Assembly: GCA_020850535.1 (NCBI GenBank)
Contig: JADZEM010000187.1
Location: 1 to 64,000 of the forward strand
Direction: 5' to 3'
Source of the DNA: Chloroflexota bacterium
GTDB lineage: Bacteria > Chloroflexota > UBA6077 > JACCZL01
Length of the DNA: 64,000 nt
In this document: positions 47,066 through 58,868 of the stretch, piece after piece
Position numbering within the stretch: position 1 is the stretch's first letter
How the letters are laid out: each line of letters starts with the position of its first letter
Translations under genes and position numbers: made by a program
The notes under the pieces: model-generated
What the model was told of the DNA's origin: nothing
Seen by the model: only the letters and a program-made list of their open reading frames with translations
Database searches by the model: none

Positions 47066-47215
47066 AGCATCGCCAACGCCCGGCGGATCATCGGCTACGA
47101 GCCGCAGGATGACTCCGAGGTGGTCTACGCCGACGAGATCCGCGAGTTTCTCCTGGACCCCGCCCGCCAGGACATGGTCCAGGGACAGGATCGGGGCGGC
47201 AAGGGCAGCCGCTGA
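47066..47215 (+). pseudogene. C-terminal fragment of an NAD-dependent epimerase-like gene (copy A)
   Basis: A frame ending at TGA 47213 reads SIANARRIIGYEPQDDSEV followed by VYADEIREFLLD. This resembles the last part of extended-SDR oxidoreductases (NARRxxGYxPxD). No start or Rossmann domain precedes it, so it is a stranded tail. A nearly identical tail lies at 52855-52987. Both are followed by the same roughly 80-bp spacer and then the 3' end of an AraC-type gene, so the fragment belongs to a duplicated block. Confidence 0.7.
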
Positions 47216-47294
47216 CGGGCGCGCCGAGCGTCGGCTGACTGACGATTCGCCCGGTCACCTCGATCTTAGCGCAGGATATACCTGCATCCGCAGC

Positions 47295-48242
47295 CTAAAG
47301 ATCGGCGCTCGCCGTGGCGGTTGCTCGGAGCTGCTGCACGTCGCGCATCGGCGGCACCCCGAACAGGCTCTTGTATTCGCGGTTGAAGTACGAGGCGTCG
47401 TCGTACCCGACGCGGCGACCGGCGGTCGTCGCGTCGAGATCCTCGCCGAACATCAGGCGTCGGGCCTCCTGGAGCCGCAACTGCTTCTGGAACTGCAAAG
47501 GGCTCATCGCGGTGACCGCCTTGAACTGCGCGTGGAAGCCAGAGGGGCTCATTCCCAGCTCGCGTGCGAGGCTCTCGATGCGGAGTGGCTTGTCGAAGTC
47601 GCCGCGGATGCGCTCGAGGGCCGTGGCGATGCGGTTGGTCGCGCCGCCGAAGGCCGCCAGGTGGCGGAGTCGATTGCTCTGGGCGCCGACAAGTAGGCGG
47701 TAGACGATCTCCCGCGTAACCAGCGGCATCAGGATCCGCGCCTCGGCAGGCGATTCCACGAGCCTGACGAGCCGAACCGTTGCGTCCAGCAGGCCCACAT
47801 CCAGCGGGCTCACGTCGATCGCCTTCGCACTGGCCTGCCCACGCGGGGACGGCAGGCCGGCCTCGACCATCACAGAGCCGACGAGGACCGGGTCGAGATC
47901 GAGTCGGAGGCTGAAGTAAGGCCGCTCCTTTGACGCATCGCCGATCTGGATCACGATCGGCAGTTCGACGGTCGCGAGCAAGTAGTGCGCGGGATCGTAT
48001 CGATAGTAGTCGTCGCCGAGATAGATCGTCTTGCTGCCCTGGGCGATGACGCAGAACGACGGGATCGACACGCCGTGCACGGGCTCCGTGGACGTGGACA
48101 CTCGGTGAATGTGCAGGCCCCGCAACGGCTCCACCGTCCCGTCCTCGCGGGCCGTTCGCGCCAGCCGCTCGACCAGCTCTTCCCGATGCGTCTCTGTCTG
48201 GCGCTCCTCGCGCTCTCGCTGTTCGTCGTTCGCCATCACCAT
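47295..48242 (-). CDS. AraC-family regulator, copy A
   Basis: This 315-aa regulator has an N-terminal AraC_N-type sensor domain (VSIPSFCVIAQGSKTIYLG, YDPAHYLLATVELP) and two C-terminal helix-turn-helix motifs (IESLARELGMSPSGFHAQFK and YDDASYFNREYKSLFGVPP). The start is ATG 48242, with GGAAGGG 5 nt upstream; the TTG at 48260 is less likely. It is divergent from the carboxymuconolactone-decarboxylase gene across about 670 bp. That gap holds two copies of an operator-like motif. Copy B (53067-54032) is a clear paralogue. It probably activates the oxidoreductases beside it in response to an aldehyde or quinone-type ligand; this is inferred. Confidence 0.9.
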   Translation of the reverse strand: MVMANDEQREREERQTETHREELVERLARTAREDGTVEPLRGLHIHRVSTSTEPVHGVSIPSFCVIAQGSKTIYLGDDYYRYDPAHYLLATVELPIVIQIGDASKERPYFSLRLDLDPVLVGSVMVEAGLPSPRGQASAKAIDVSPLDVGLLDATVRLVRLVESPAEARILMPLVTREIVYRLLVGAQSNRLRHLAAFGGATNRIATALERIRGDFDKPLRIESLARELGMSPSGFHAQFKAVTAMSPLQFQKQLRLQEARRLMFGEDLDATTAGRRVGYDDASYFNREYKSLFGVPPMRDVQQLRATATASADL

Positions 48243-48291
48243 GCGAGCCCTTCCGCTCAATCCGCCTCGGTCTGAGCGAGCTGTGGAGTTT

Positions 48292-48312
48292 CAGACAATC
48301 ATCCTGGAGGAT
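48292..48312. promoter_or_regulatory. Operator-like motif, site A1
   Basis: CAGACAATCATCCTGGAGGAT lies 50 bp before the start of AraC copy A. It matches site A2 (48596-48616) at 19 of 21 positions and a site before AraC copy B (54067-54086). Repeated occurrence only in regulator upstream regions suggests a binding site. Confidence 0.6.
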
Positions 48313-48595
48313 TATCTCATGCTTCCGCGCGCTGAGATGAGCATACTACAGGACAGGGAACGCCCGCGAGGCCCACGTACAGGAAATAGTTGGAGCTATC
48401 TCCAACCTCCCCGACCCGTCGCCATCGCGGCGCCGGGCCTCGTCGCCATCCGTCAGGTGGCCGAGCATCCCCATCCGGACCGTCGGCCGCAAGATGAGCC
48501 GCGACCGCCTGTATCGGTCCCCCAACACCCTGTCGTCGAGGGCGGCAACAGCCGGCCATGACGGTCGAGATCCGAACCGCGAAGTCGCGGAGGAT

Positions 48596-48616
48596 CAGAC
48601 AATCATGCTGGAGAAT
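48596..48616. promoter_or_regulatory. Operator-like motif, site A2
   Basis: CAGACAATCATGCTGGAGAAT lies about 300 bp before the carboxymuconolactone-decarboxylase start and about 300 bp from site A1. Two sites in one divergent region would let an AraC dimer control both genes. The remaining 48313-48912 gap shows no gene. Confidence 0.55.
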
Positions 48617-48912
48617 CATCACATCTAGCGACGCGTCTCCAGGGGCATACTGGGTATCAGGCAGCGGATGCGCGGCCCAAGGCCCGTCTCAACGCTGGAG
48701 CTTTACTCAAGATAGCGGCGGCGGCGAGCCTGCCATTGGGACGCTGTCGTTTCGTCGCCCTGGCCTTGCCATGCCCGCCACAACCCGCACGGGACCATCG
48801 ATCCGACCGAATGGCGCCCCTCGTCGGACGGCCTCGCACGCCACCACGGCCCTTCGGAGCCCGTGCGGAAGCCGCCCTCGCCGTCACAGCCGCACACGAA
48901 AGGATCCTGACG

Positions 48913-49638
48913 ATGGACATGCAGCGCAATCAGGTCGGAGCCTCGACGGAGACCAGCGACATTTGCGCGGTGGCTCCGGCCCTTGAGCGGTACCTGCAGA
49001 GGACGCTGTTCGGCGATCTCTGGACTCGACCCGACCTGTCGGCGCGGGACCGGAGCATCGTGACGGTGTCGGCGCTGATCGCGCGCAATCAGACCATCGA
49101 GCTGCCGACCTACGTGAACCTGGCGCTCGACAACGGCGTGACGCCGCGACAGCTCTCCGAGATCATCACGCACCTCGCCTTCTACTCGGGCTGGGCCAAC
49201 GCGACTTCGGCGGTCGCGGTCGCCAAGGACATCTTCGCCCAGCGCGGGATCGGGGCGGATCAGCTTCCCCCAGCCGCGCCCCGGCTTCTGCCACTCGATC
49301 AGGCGGCCGAGGCCCAGCGCGCGGCGTCGGTCGAGCAGGGCGCCGGCCCGGTGTCGCCGGGGCTCGTGCTGTTTACCGGAGACGTGCTGTTCAAGGACCT
49401 GTGGCTGCGCCCTGACCTCGCGCCTCGCGACCGGAGCCTGGTGACCGTCAGCGCGCTGGTCACCGCCGGCCAGGTGGGCCAAATCACGTTTCACCTTGGC
49501 CGGGCGATGGACAACGGCCTGACGAAGCAAGAGGCGTCCGAGGTACTGGCGCACCTGGCGTTCTACGCTGGCTGGCCGAACGCGTTCTCGTCGGTGCCAG
49601 CCTTCAAGGGCGTCTTCGACAGTCGGTCGAATGCCTGA
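48913..49638 (+). CDS. Two-domain carboxymuconolactone-decarboxylase/AhpD-like protein
   Basis: This 241-aa protein contains two CMD domains: LWTRPDLSARDRSIVTVSAL with LALDNGVTPRQLSEIITHLA, and LWLRPDLAPRDRSLVTVSAL with RAMDNGLTKQEASEVLAHLA. Neither contains the CxxC of peroxidase-active AhpD, so a decarboxylase-like or binding role is likelier. The start ATG 48913 has AAAGGA about 9 nt upstream. It begins the module divergent from AraC copy A. Confidence 0.88.
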   Translation: MDMQRNQVGASTETSDICAVAPALERYLQRTLFGDLWTRPDLSARDRSIVTVSALIARNQTIELPTYVNLALDNGVTPRQLSEIITHLAFYSGWANATSAVAVAKDIFAQRGIGADQLPPAAPRLLPLDQAAEAQRAASVEQGAGPVSPGLVLFTGDVLFKDLWLRPDLAPRDRSLVTVSALVTAGQVGQITFHLGRAMDNGLTKQEASEVLAHLAFYAGWPNAFSSVPAFKGVFDSRSNA

Positions 49639-49667
49639 GCGACTGAGCGGCGCTCGGCCGCGCCACG

Positions 49668-50192
49668 GTGTCCCGCCGACAGGTGCTCCAGGTGGGCGCG
49701 GGCCTTGCGGCGCTGCCGCTGCTCGCCGGCCTGACCACGGATGCGCAAGCCCAGCAGGCACACATTCAGCAAGTAGAAGGGGCGAACCTCATGAGCATGG
49801 AGATCTCGCGCAACGGCACGCGGCCCTCGACCAGGGGGGCGGCCGAGACGTTCACCGGGTCCGTGACCGTCGATCCCTGGTACGCTCCGAATACGACCAC
49901 GACCTCGTCAGGAAGCCTGGTCTCGTTCGCGCCGGGCGCCCGCTCGGCATGGCACACCCACCCGGCAGGCCAGGTCCTGATCGTCCAGTCCGGGATGGGC
50001 TGGGTGCAGGAGGAGGGCGGCGAGAAGATCGAGGTCAAGCCGGGCGACGTGATCTGGACACCACCAGGGGTGAAGCACTGGCATGGGGCCGCCTCCACCA
50101 CCGCAATGAGCCACATCGCGATCACCAACGCGGTCGACGGCCGAGCCGTCGACTGGCTGGAGCATGTCCCCGACGATCAGTACCTCGCTTGA
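49668..50192 (+). CDS. Exported cupin-domain protein with Tat-type signal
   Basis: This 174-aa protein begins MSRRQVLQVGAGLAALPLL, with a twin-arginine pair before a hydrophobic stretch and a possible cleavage at AQA. The cupin domain has GARSAWHTHPAGQVLIVQSG (metal His residues) and IEVKPGDVIWTPPGVKHWHG. It resembles cupins found with CMD-domain proteins in AraC-controlled clusters. The start is GTG 49668, 29 bp after the CMD gene. The TAG/TGA end is 12 bp before a truncated alcohol dehydrogenase. Confidence 0.85.
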   Translation: MSRRQVLQVGAGLAALPLLAGLTTDAQAQQAHIQQVEGANLMSMEISRNGTRPSTRGAAETFTGSVTVDPWYAPNTTTTSSGSLVSFAPGARSAWHTHPAGQVLIVQSGMGWVQEEGGEKIEVKPGDVIWTPPGVKHWHGAASTTAMSHIAITNAVDGRAVDWLEHVPDDQYLA

Positions 50193-50204
50193 GCGAGGAC
50201 GGGG

Positions 50205-51919
<1,715 letters not shown>

Positions 51920-52014
51920 GCGTAGGGGGCAACGCCTGTGCTGCTAGTAGATGGTGGCCCGGCCATCACCGTTTGACTTCGAGATCGACCAACGGCTGCG
52001 AGGGATAGGAACCG

Positions 52015-52806
52015 ATGACGAGCTTCGACGGGCAGGTGGTCATCGTGACCGGCGCTGCGGCCGGCATCGGTCTGGGTATTGCTCGGGCGTTTCACGACGC
52101 CGGAGCCAGCGTCGTCCTGGGCGACGTGCAGCAGGATGCACTCGACCGGGCCCGAGCAAGGTTCTCGGACCTGGAGCGGCTGGCGTTCGTTCCCGTCGAT
52201 GTGCGCGATGCAGCCGCTGTGGCACATCTCGTCGCCACGGCAGAGCAGGTGTTCGGGCCGCCTACGATCATGATCGCGAACGCGGGTGTTGTTCCGAACG
52301 CCTCGGTCCTGAGCATGGACGTGACGGCATGGGACGCCGCGATCGAGACGAACCTGCGGGGCGTGTTCCTGTCCTGTCAGGCGGCGGCACGGAGCATGGT
52401 CGCGCACGGGACCCAGGGCCGGATCGTCACCGTCTCGTCGATTGCCAGCCATGTCGGACGCCTGGGCGCGTCGGCCTACTGCGCGTCGAAGGCGGGTGTC
52501 GAGATATTCACGAAGGTGCTGGCGATGGAGCTGGCCGAACATCGGATCAACGTCAGCGCGGTCGCGCCGGGCGTGGTCGAGATCCCAGAACGAGCCGCCC
52601 AACCGTCAACCCGGCGGATGAACGAGGAGTTTCGCGCCGCTCTCATCGAAGCTATCCCGTTGGACAGGTATGGCCGGGTCGAGGAGGTGGCCCAGGCGGT
52701 CCTCTTTCTGTGCTCCCCCGGCGCAGCGTACATCACCGGCGCGGTCGTACCCATCGATGGCGGCATGGATACGGGCTGGACGCACATGCCGTACAGCTCG
52801 ATTTAG
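52015..52806 (+). CDS. SDR-family oxidoreductase
   Basis: This 263-aa classical SDR has VVIVTGAAAGIGLGIARAF, NAG in IMIANAGVVP, a catalytic Ser in VTVSSIASHVG and YCASKAGVEIFTKVLA, and ends with ITGAVVPIDGGMDTGW. The shape matches glucose-1-dehydrogenase/3-oxoacyl-ACP-reductase-like enzymes acting on small alcohols. The start is ATG 52015. It is the last gene of module A before the second copy of the duplicated block. Confidence 0.9.
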   Translation: MTSFDGQVVIVTGAAAGIGLGIARAFHDAGASVVLGDVQQDALDRARARFSDLERLAFVPVDVRDAAAVAHLVATAEQVFGPPTIMIANAGVVPNASVLSMDVTAWDAAIETNLRGVFLSCQAAARSMVAHGTQGRIVTVSSIASHVGRLGASAYCASKAGVEIFTKVLAMELAEHRINVSAVAPGVVEIPERAAQPSTRRMNEEFRAALIEAIPLDRYGRVEEVAQAVLFLCSPGAAYITGAVVPIDGGMDTGWTHMPYSSI

Positions 52807-52854
52807 GGCTAGCATTCCACCAGGCCGGCGTGCCGATTCATCGTGCGGCTGGTG

Positions 52855-52987
52855 CAAGATCATCGGCTACGAGCCGCAGGACGACTCCGAGGTGGTCTAC
52901 GCCGACGAGATCCGCGAGTTTCTCCTGGACCCCGCCCGCCAGGCGATGGTCGAGGGCGAGGCGCGGGGCGGCAAGGGCAGCCGCTGA
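52855..52987 (+). pseudogene. C-terminal fragment of an NAD-dependent epimerase-like gene (copy B)
   Basis: From about 52859 the sequence is almost identical to 47088 onward: KIIGYEPQDDSEVVYADEI, then a stop at 52985-52987. Upstream of the junction (VPIHRAAGA reading in other frames) there is no epimerase sequence. The block continues with the same spacer into AraC copy B. Confidence 0.7.
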
Positions 52988-53066
52988 CGGGCGCGCCGAG
53001 CGTCGGCTGACTGGCGATTCGCCCGGTCACCTCGATCTTGGCGCAGGATATACCTGCATCCGCAGC

Positions 53067-54032
53067 CTAAAGGTCGGCGCCCGCCGTGGCGGTCGCTCGC
53101 AGGCGTTGGACATCCCGCATCGGCGGCTCCCCGAACAGCCGCTTGTACTCTCGGGTGAAGTGCGACGCGTCGTCGTATCCCACGCGGTAGCCGGCGCGTG
53201 CAGCGTCCACATCCTCGCCGATCATGAGGCGGCGGGCCTCCTGGAGCCGGATCTGTTTCTGGAACTGCAGGGGGCTCATCGCCGTGACCGCCTTGAACTG
53301 GGCGTGAAATCCCGAGGCGCTCATGCCGAGCTCGCTCGCGAGACTCTCGATGCGGAGCGGCTTGTCATAGTCGTTCCGTAGCCGCTCGACGGCCCTGGCG
53401 ATGCGGGTGGTGGTGCCGCCCAGGATCGTCACGTGTTGGAGCCGGTCGCCCTGAGCGCCCACGAGGAGCCGGTAGACGATCTCCCGCATGACGAGCGGCA
53501 TGAGCACCCGCGCCTCGGCCGGCGAGTCGATGAGCCTCACGAGCCGCACCACGGCGTCGAGCAGTCCAGCATCCAGGGGGCTTACATCGAACGCTTTCGC
53601 GCTGGCCTGCCCGCGCGATGCCAGGAGGCCGGCCTCGACCATGACCGAGCCGACCAGTGCCGGTTCGAGCTCGAGGCGCAGGCCGAGGTAGGGCCGTTCC
53701 ATCGACGCTTCGACGACCTGGCCGACCACGGGCAGGGCGACCGTCGAGAGCAGATACCGGGCCGGGTCGTACCGGAAGCAGTCTTCGCCGAGATACACCT
53801 CCTTGCTGCCCTGGGCGATGGCACAGAAGGACGGGGTGGACACGCCGTGCAGCCGGTCGGTGGGCGAGGACTGGCGATAGAGCCGTAGCCCACGCAGAGG
53901 ATCTGCTGTTCCATCGTCGCGGACAGCATGTGCGATCCGCTCGATCAGCTCCGCCGCGTTCGATTCCGCTCGACGCGCCTCGCGCTCTCGATGCTGCTGG
54001 TGCAACGACACCGTGGCGACCCCTTCGTTCAT
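53067..54032 (-). CDS. AraC-family regulator, copy B
   Basis: This 321-aa protein is a paralogue of the regulator at 47295-48242, with the same sensor motifs (VSTPSFCAIAQGSKEVYLG, YDPARYLLSTVALP) and the same two helix-turn-helix motifs (IESLASELGMSASGFHAQFK, YDDASHFTREYKRLFGEPP). ATG 54032 is chosen because similarity to copy A begins there; the longer frame to 54353 overlaps the divergent dehydrogenase promoter. A copy of the shared operator motif lies 35-54 bp upstream. It is divergent from the zinc dehydrogenase and AKR genes, an arrangement like the yqhC-yqhD-dkgA aldehyde-detoxification locus. Confidence 0.9.
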   Translation of the reverse strand: MNEGVATVSLHQQHREREARRAESNAAELIERIAHAVRDDGTADPLRGLRLYRQSSPTDRLHGVSTPSFCAIAQGSKEVYLGEDCFRYDPARYLLSTVALPVVGQVVEASMERPYLGLRLELEPALVGSVMVEAGLLASRGQASAKAFDVSPLDAGLLDAVVRLVRLIDSPAEARVLMPLVMREIVYRLLVGAQGDRLQHVTILGGTTTRIARAVERLRNDYDKPLRIESLASELGMSASGFHAQFKAVTAMSPLQFQKQIRLQEARRLMIGEDVDAARAGYRVGYDDASHFTREYKRLFGEPPMRDVQRLRATATAGADL

Positions 54033-54066
54033 AGCCTGGTCCTGAGCGACCAATCGGTAGAGTTTC

Positions 54067-54086
54067 TGCCAATCATGCTGGAGGAT
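54067..54086. promoter_or_regulatory. Operator-like motif, site B
   Basis: TGCCAATCATGCTGGAGGAT matches the two sites near AraC copy A in the core CAATCAT(G/C)CTGGAG(G/A)AT. It sits in the 293-bp divergent gap between AraC copy B and the zinc dehydrogenase gene. Confidence 0.6.
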
Positions 54087-54325
54087 CGTTCCAGTCACTC
54101 TGACTCCATAAGGCGAATACTTCAGGGTATAGAGCACGGACGAGTATCGCGTCAACGCTGAGCATGGAGTTCTCTTCAAGAAACGGAATGTGATCCGGCT
54201 TCTGCCATCACGCGGCACTCCATGTCGTGGCCCGCCTGCTGCCAGGCCGGGCACGGTCCACAGTAGAACGCAACCAAGACAACGGCAGACTGCGCAGGCC
54301 CAGCCTGCCACCAGGGAGGCACACC

Positions 54326-55369
54326 ATGCGAGCCGCTCTCTACAACGGCCCACGCGACATCACAATCGGCGAGCGGCCCGACCCGGTCATCGCCGCGCCA
54401 ACCGACGCCATTGTCCGCGTCGTGCTCGGGTGCGTCTGCGGCTCCGACCTCTGGTACTATCGAGGGGAGTCCCCACACGCGCAAGGCTCGATCGGCCACG
54501 AGTTCATCGGCATCGTGGAGGCAGTCGGGTCCGAGGTGCGGGGCGTGGCGCACGGCGACCTCGTGATCGCCCCGTTCACCTACTGCGACGGCGCCTGCCC
54601 GAACTGCCGTGCCGGGGTCACCTCGCAGTGCGTCAACGGGGGTTCGTTCGGGAACGGCCAGACCGATGGCGGCCAGGGCGAGGCGGTGCGCGTTCCTCTC
54701 GCAGATGGAACCCTCGTCCCGGTACGCGGCTCCGGTCACGCCGACGAGACACTCCGCTCCCTCCTCGCGCTCACGGACGTCATGTGCACTGGCCACCACG
54801 CGGCCGTCAGTGCTGGCGTCAAGGCCGGGGACGTGGTTGCCGTGGTCGGGGACGGCGCGGTGGGCCTGTGCGGCATCATCGCGGCCCGCCGCCTGGGCGC
54901 CGAGCGTGTCATCGCCCTGAGCCGAAATCCGGCCCGCCAGGCGCTGGCCCGGTCGTTCGGGGCCACGGAGATCGTCCCCGAACGTGGCGATGCCGCCGTG
55001 GAAACGATCAGGGAGATGACCGGTGGGATCGGCGTCGACGCTGCGATGGAATGCGTCGGGACGGGCCAGTCGCTCGCCACGGCGATGGCGGTTGCTCGCC
55101 CCGGCTCCGTCGTCGGCGTGGTTGGGGTCCCCCACGGCGTCGACTTCCCGGTCATGGAGCGGGTCGTCTTCCGCAACGTCGGGCTGCGCGGTGGCGTCGC
55201 CCCGGCCCGGGCGTACATCCCCGACCTGCTCGACGATGTCCTGACGGGTCGCATCAACCCCGGCCGCGTCTTCGATTTCGAGACCGACCTCGACAACGTC
55301 TCGGAGGCGTACGCCGCCATGGACGAGCGCCGGGCGATCAAGTCGGTCGTTCGGGTGGGCGCGATCTAG
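54326..55369 (+). CDS. Zinc-dependent alcohol dehydrogenase (MDR family)
   Basis: This 347-aa medium-chain dehydrogenase has the catalytic zinc ligands in LGCVCGSDLWYY and IGHEFIG, a structural-zinc Cys cluster in YCDGACPNCRAGVTSQC, and the cofactor motif VVAVVGDGAVGLCGI. The start ATG 54326 has AGGGAGG about 6 nt upstream. A truncated paralogue lies at 50205-50675. It is the first gene divergent from AraC copy B and probably reduces or oxidises small aldehydes/alcohols. Confidence 0.93.
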   Translation: MRAALYNGPRDITIGERPDPVIAAPTDAIVRVVLGCVCGSDLWYYRGESPHAQGSIGHEFIGIVEAVGSEVRGVAHGDLVIAPFTYCDGACPNCRAGVTSQCVNGGSFGNGQTDGGQGEAVRVPLADGTLVPVRGSGHADETLRSLLALTDVMCTGHHAAVSAGVKAGDVVAVVGDGAVGLCGIIAARRLGAERVIALSRNPARQALARSFGATEIVPERGDAAVETIREMTGGIGVDAAMECVGTGQSLATAMAVARPGSVVGVVGVPHGVDFPVMERVVFRNVGLRGGVAPARAYIPDLLDDVLTGRINPGRVFDFETDLDNVSEAYAAMDERRAIKSVVRVGAI

Positions 55370-55441
55370 TACCCGTCGTGGGGAGGGCGTGACCACGGCT
55401 CCATATCGGACCGTCACCTGTCAGAGAAGGAATCAAGCACC

Positions 55442-56329
55442 ATGACCGAGAGGAATCCCCTCGTTACCCTGAACAACGGCGTCGAGATGCCGGCCCTCGG
55501 GCTCGGCGTCTTCCAGAATCCCCCCGCACAGACCGTGGGCGCGGTCGAATCGGCGATCGGCGCGGGCTACCGGCTGATCGACACCGCCGCCGCGTACGGC
55601 AACGAGCCTGAGGTGGGCGAGGGGATCCGGCGCAGCGGCATCGACCGCTCCGAGATGTTCATCGAGACGAAGGTCTGGATCACCGACTACGGCTACGACG
55701 ACGCCCTGCACGCGTTCGACAAGAGCGCCCGGAAGCTGGGCGTCGAGCAAATCGACCTGCTGCTCCTGCATCAGCCGCTGTCGTCGGCCTTCGACCGCAC
55801 CCTCGACGCCTACCGGGCACTGGAGAAGCTGCTCGCCGACGGCGAGGTCCGCGCCATCGGCGTGAGCAACTTCATGCCCGAGCGGTTGGAGCGTCTGCTG
55901 AGCGAGGCGTCCGTCGTGCCCGCCGTGAACCAGATCGAGCTTCATCCCTACTTCCAGCAGACCGCGCTGCAGCGACTGCACGCCGAGCACGGCATCCTGA
56001 CGCAGGCCTGGTCGCCCATCGGCGGCATCACGTCGTACCGGGGCGGTGAGGTGAGCACCTTCGACGACCCGACGCTGTTTGAGATCGGCCGTCTGCACGG
56101 CAAATCGGCCGCCCAGGTGATGCTGCGCTGGCACCTGCAAGCGGGGCGCTCCGCGATCCCAAAGTCGGTCAAGCCGGCCCGCATCGCGGAGAACTTCGAC
56201 GTTTTCGACTTCGAACTCTCCGGCGACCAGATCGCCGCGATCGACGCGCTCGACACGGGCGTGCGCGGCGGACCGGACCCCGACAGCATCACCCTCGAGA
56301 AATACGGCTTTGAGATCCCCGAGGCGTGA
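55442..56329 (+). CDS. Aldo/keto reductase, 2,5-diketo-gluconate-reductase-like
   Basis: This 295-aa AKR has GVEMPALGLGVFQ, YRLIDTAAAYGNEPEVGEG (Asp, Tyr), ETKVWITDYGY (Lys) and LLLLHQP (His), with IPKSVKPARIAENFDVFDFE for NADPH binding. It fits the DkgA-type group, which reduces diketo sugars and methylglyoxal. ATG 55442 follows the zinc dehydrogenase by 72 bp, so the two are likely co-transcribed. Confidence 0.93.
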   Translation: MTERNPLVTLNNGVEMPALGLGVFQNPPAQTVGAVESAIGAGYRLIDTAAAYGNEPEVGEGIRRSGIDRSEMFIETKVWITDYGYDDALHAFDKSARKLGVEQIDLLLLHQPLSSAFDRTLDAYRALEKLLADGEVRAIGVSNFMPERLERLLSEASVVPAVNQIELHPYFQQTALQRLHAEHGILTQAWSPIGGITSYRGGEVSTFDDPTLFEIGRLHGKSAAQVMLRWHLQAGRSAIPKSVKPARIAENFDVFDFELSGDQIAAIDALDTGVRGGPDPDSITLEKYGFEIPEA

Positions 56330-56419
56330 AGCCGCTCCGGCAGTCGTACGCTGGCCGCGGCCCAGGCAACTTCACGCCGGGCGCTCGGGGATCTGGCTCT
56401 CGCGAGAGGACACTCAGAC

Positions 56420-57589
<1,170 letters not shown>

Positions 57590-57742
57590 GGCGTCCTGAG
57601 CACCAGGACAGCAGGACGCAGAAACCCTGCGACACGGGGCTGAGCTACGGACATAGCCCCGCGACGGCCCCGGCGCGCAGACGGTACGCAGCGCCGGATC
57701 GGCCACCGAGCACTGACAGGCCATCTTGAAGGGATCGGTTCC

Positions 57743-58867
57743 ATGATTGACCGCATGTGGCCCAGTACGTCACTTCGCCGAGCTGCTCTGATCGGCGTGC
57801 TTCTGCTCGCCATGCTCGCATGGTCGATCACCGGCTCCGCGCAAGAGCTCAAGAACGTCCAGGACCCATCAGCGCCCTTGATGCTGAAGAGTCGCGGCAG
57901 CTTCCTCGTGGGCGGGCAGTCGGTGGCGCACACGCCCGCCCAGTTGTCGTCGTTCACAGGCCAGCCGCTCGAGACCGGCGGCCACGTCACGGTCAACCAG
58001 ATGTATGTCGAGTACATGGTGCCCACGCCAGACAACGGCGTCCCGGTCGTCATGCTGCACGGGGCCACGTTGAGCGGCAAGTCGTACGACACCACTCCGG
58101 ATGGCCGCATAGGCTGGTACGAATACTTCGTCCGCCATGGGCATCCGGTCTACGTCCCGGATCAAGTCTCGCGTGCACGGTCCGGCGTCGATATCGCGAC
58201 TTACAACGAGGTCCGTGCCGGACTGCAGCCGGCCAGCAACCTGCCCAACTTCTGGCGCTTCCCCGACGAGCTGGTCTGGACGCAGTTCCGCTTCGGCCCC
58301 GCCTTCGGCACCGCCTTTCCCGACGGGCAGTTTCCCGTGGAGGCCGTGGCTGAACTGTCGCGGCAGGCCATCCCCGACTTCAACACTGTGCTGCCCACGC
58401 CGAACCCGAACATCGCAGCGATGGCGAATCTGGCGGCCCAGCTCAACGGAGCTGTGCTCCTCGGGCATTCGCAGACCGGCTCACTGCCGTTGGACGCGAT
58501 CCTGGCCAACCCGAACGCCGTCAAGGCAGCGGTCCTGGTCGAGCCGGGCGGCTGCCGCGCGTCGAGGTGGACCGATGAGGAGATCGCGACCCTGGCGACG
58601 AAGCCGATCCTGGCGATTTTCGGCGACAACCTGGATGCCCAGACCGGCACGATCGTGAGCTGGCGGAACCAGCACAACGACTGCCAGGCATTCATTGCGC
58701 GCGTCAATGCCGCCGGTGGCCACGCCGAGATGCTGCACCCCCCCGACCTGGGCATCCGTGGGAACAGCCACATGATCATGATGGACCGGAACAGCCTGCA
58801 GATCGCCGACCTGATCTTGCAGTGGGTCGGACGCAGCACAGCGGCCGGCGGCACAGAGGGTCGATAA
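57743..58867 (+). CDS. Secreted alpha/beta hydrolase (esterase-like)
   Basis: This 374-aa protein has an N-terminal signal peptide (RRAALIGVLLLAMLAWSITGSAQ). The hydrolase domain has VVMLHGATLSGKSYD (oxyanion region), nucleophile elbow VLLGHSQTGSLPLD with Ser, an acid strand PILAIFGDNLD and a late His in RGNSHMIMMD. It resembles secreted esterases of unknown substrate. ATG 57743 has GAAGGGA 8 nt upstream. It lies one base before the flavodoxin gene, so they are an operon pair. Confidence 0.85.
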   Translation: MIDRMWPSTSLRRAALIGVLLLAMLAWSITGSAQELKNVQDPSAPLMLKSRGSFLVGGQSVAHTPAQLSSFTGQPLETGGHVTVNQMYVEYMVPTPDNGVPVVMLHGATLSGKSYDTTPDGRIGWYEYFVRHGHPVYVPDQVSRARSGVDIATYNEVRAGLQPASNLPNFWRFPDELVWTQFRFGPAFGTAFPDGQFPVEAVAELSRQAIPDFNTVLPTPNPNIAAMANLAAQLNGAVLLGHSQTGSLPLDAILANPNAVKAAVLVEPGGCRASRWTDEEIATLATKPILAIFGDNLDAQTGTIVSWRNQHNDCQAFIARVNAAGGHAEMLHPPDLGIRGNSHMIMMDRNSLQIADLILQWVGRSTAAGGTEGR

Positions 58868-58868
58868 C

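Noticed and set aside
45900-47696. 598-codon ORF as an intact protein
   Set aside because: Only its first 220 codons look like the ATPase; the rest is out of frame with the true repeat region and then antisense to AraC copy A.
51951-53381. 476-codon plus-strand ORF
   Set aside because: It shadows the SDR gene in another frame and then runs antisense into AraC copy B.
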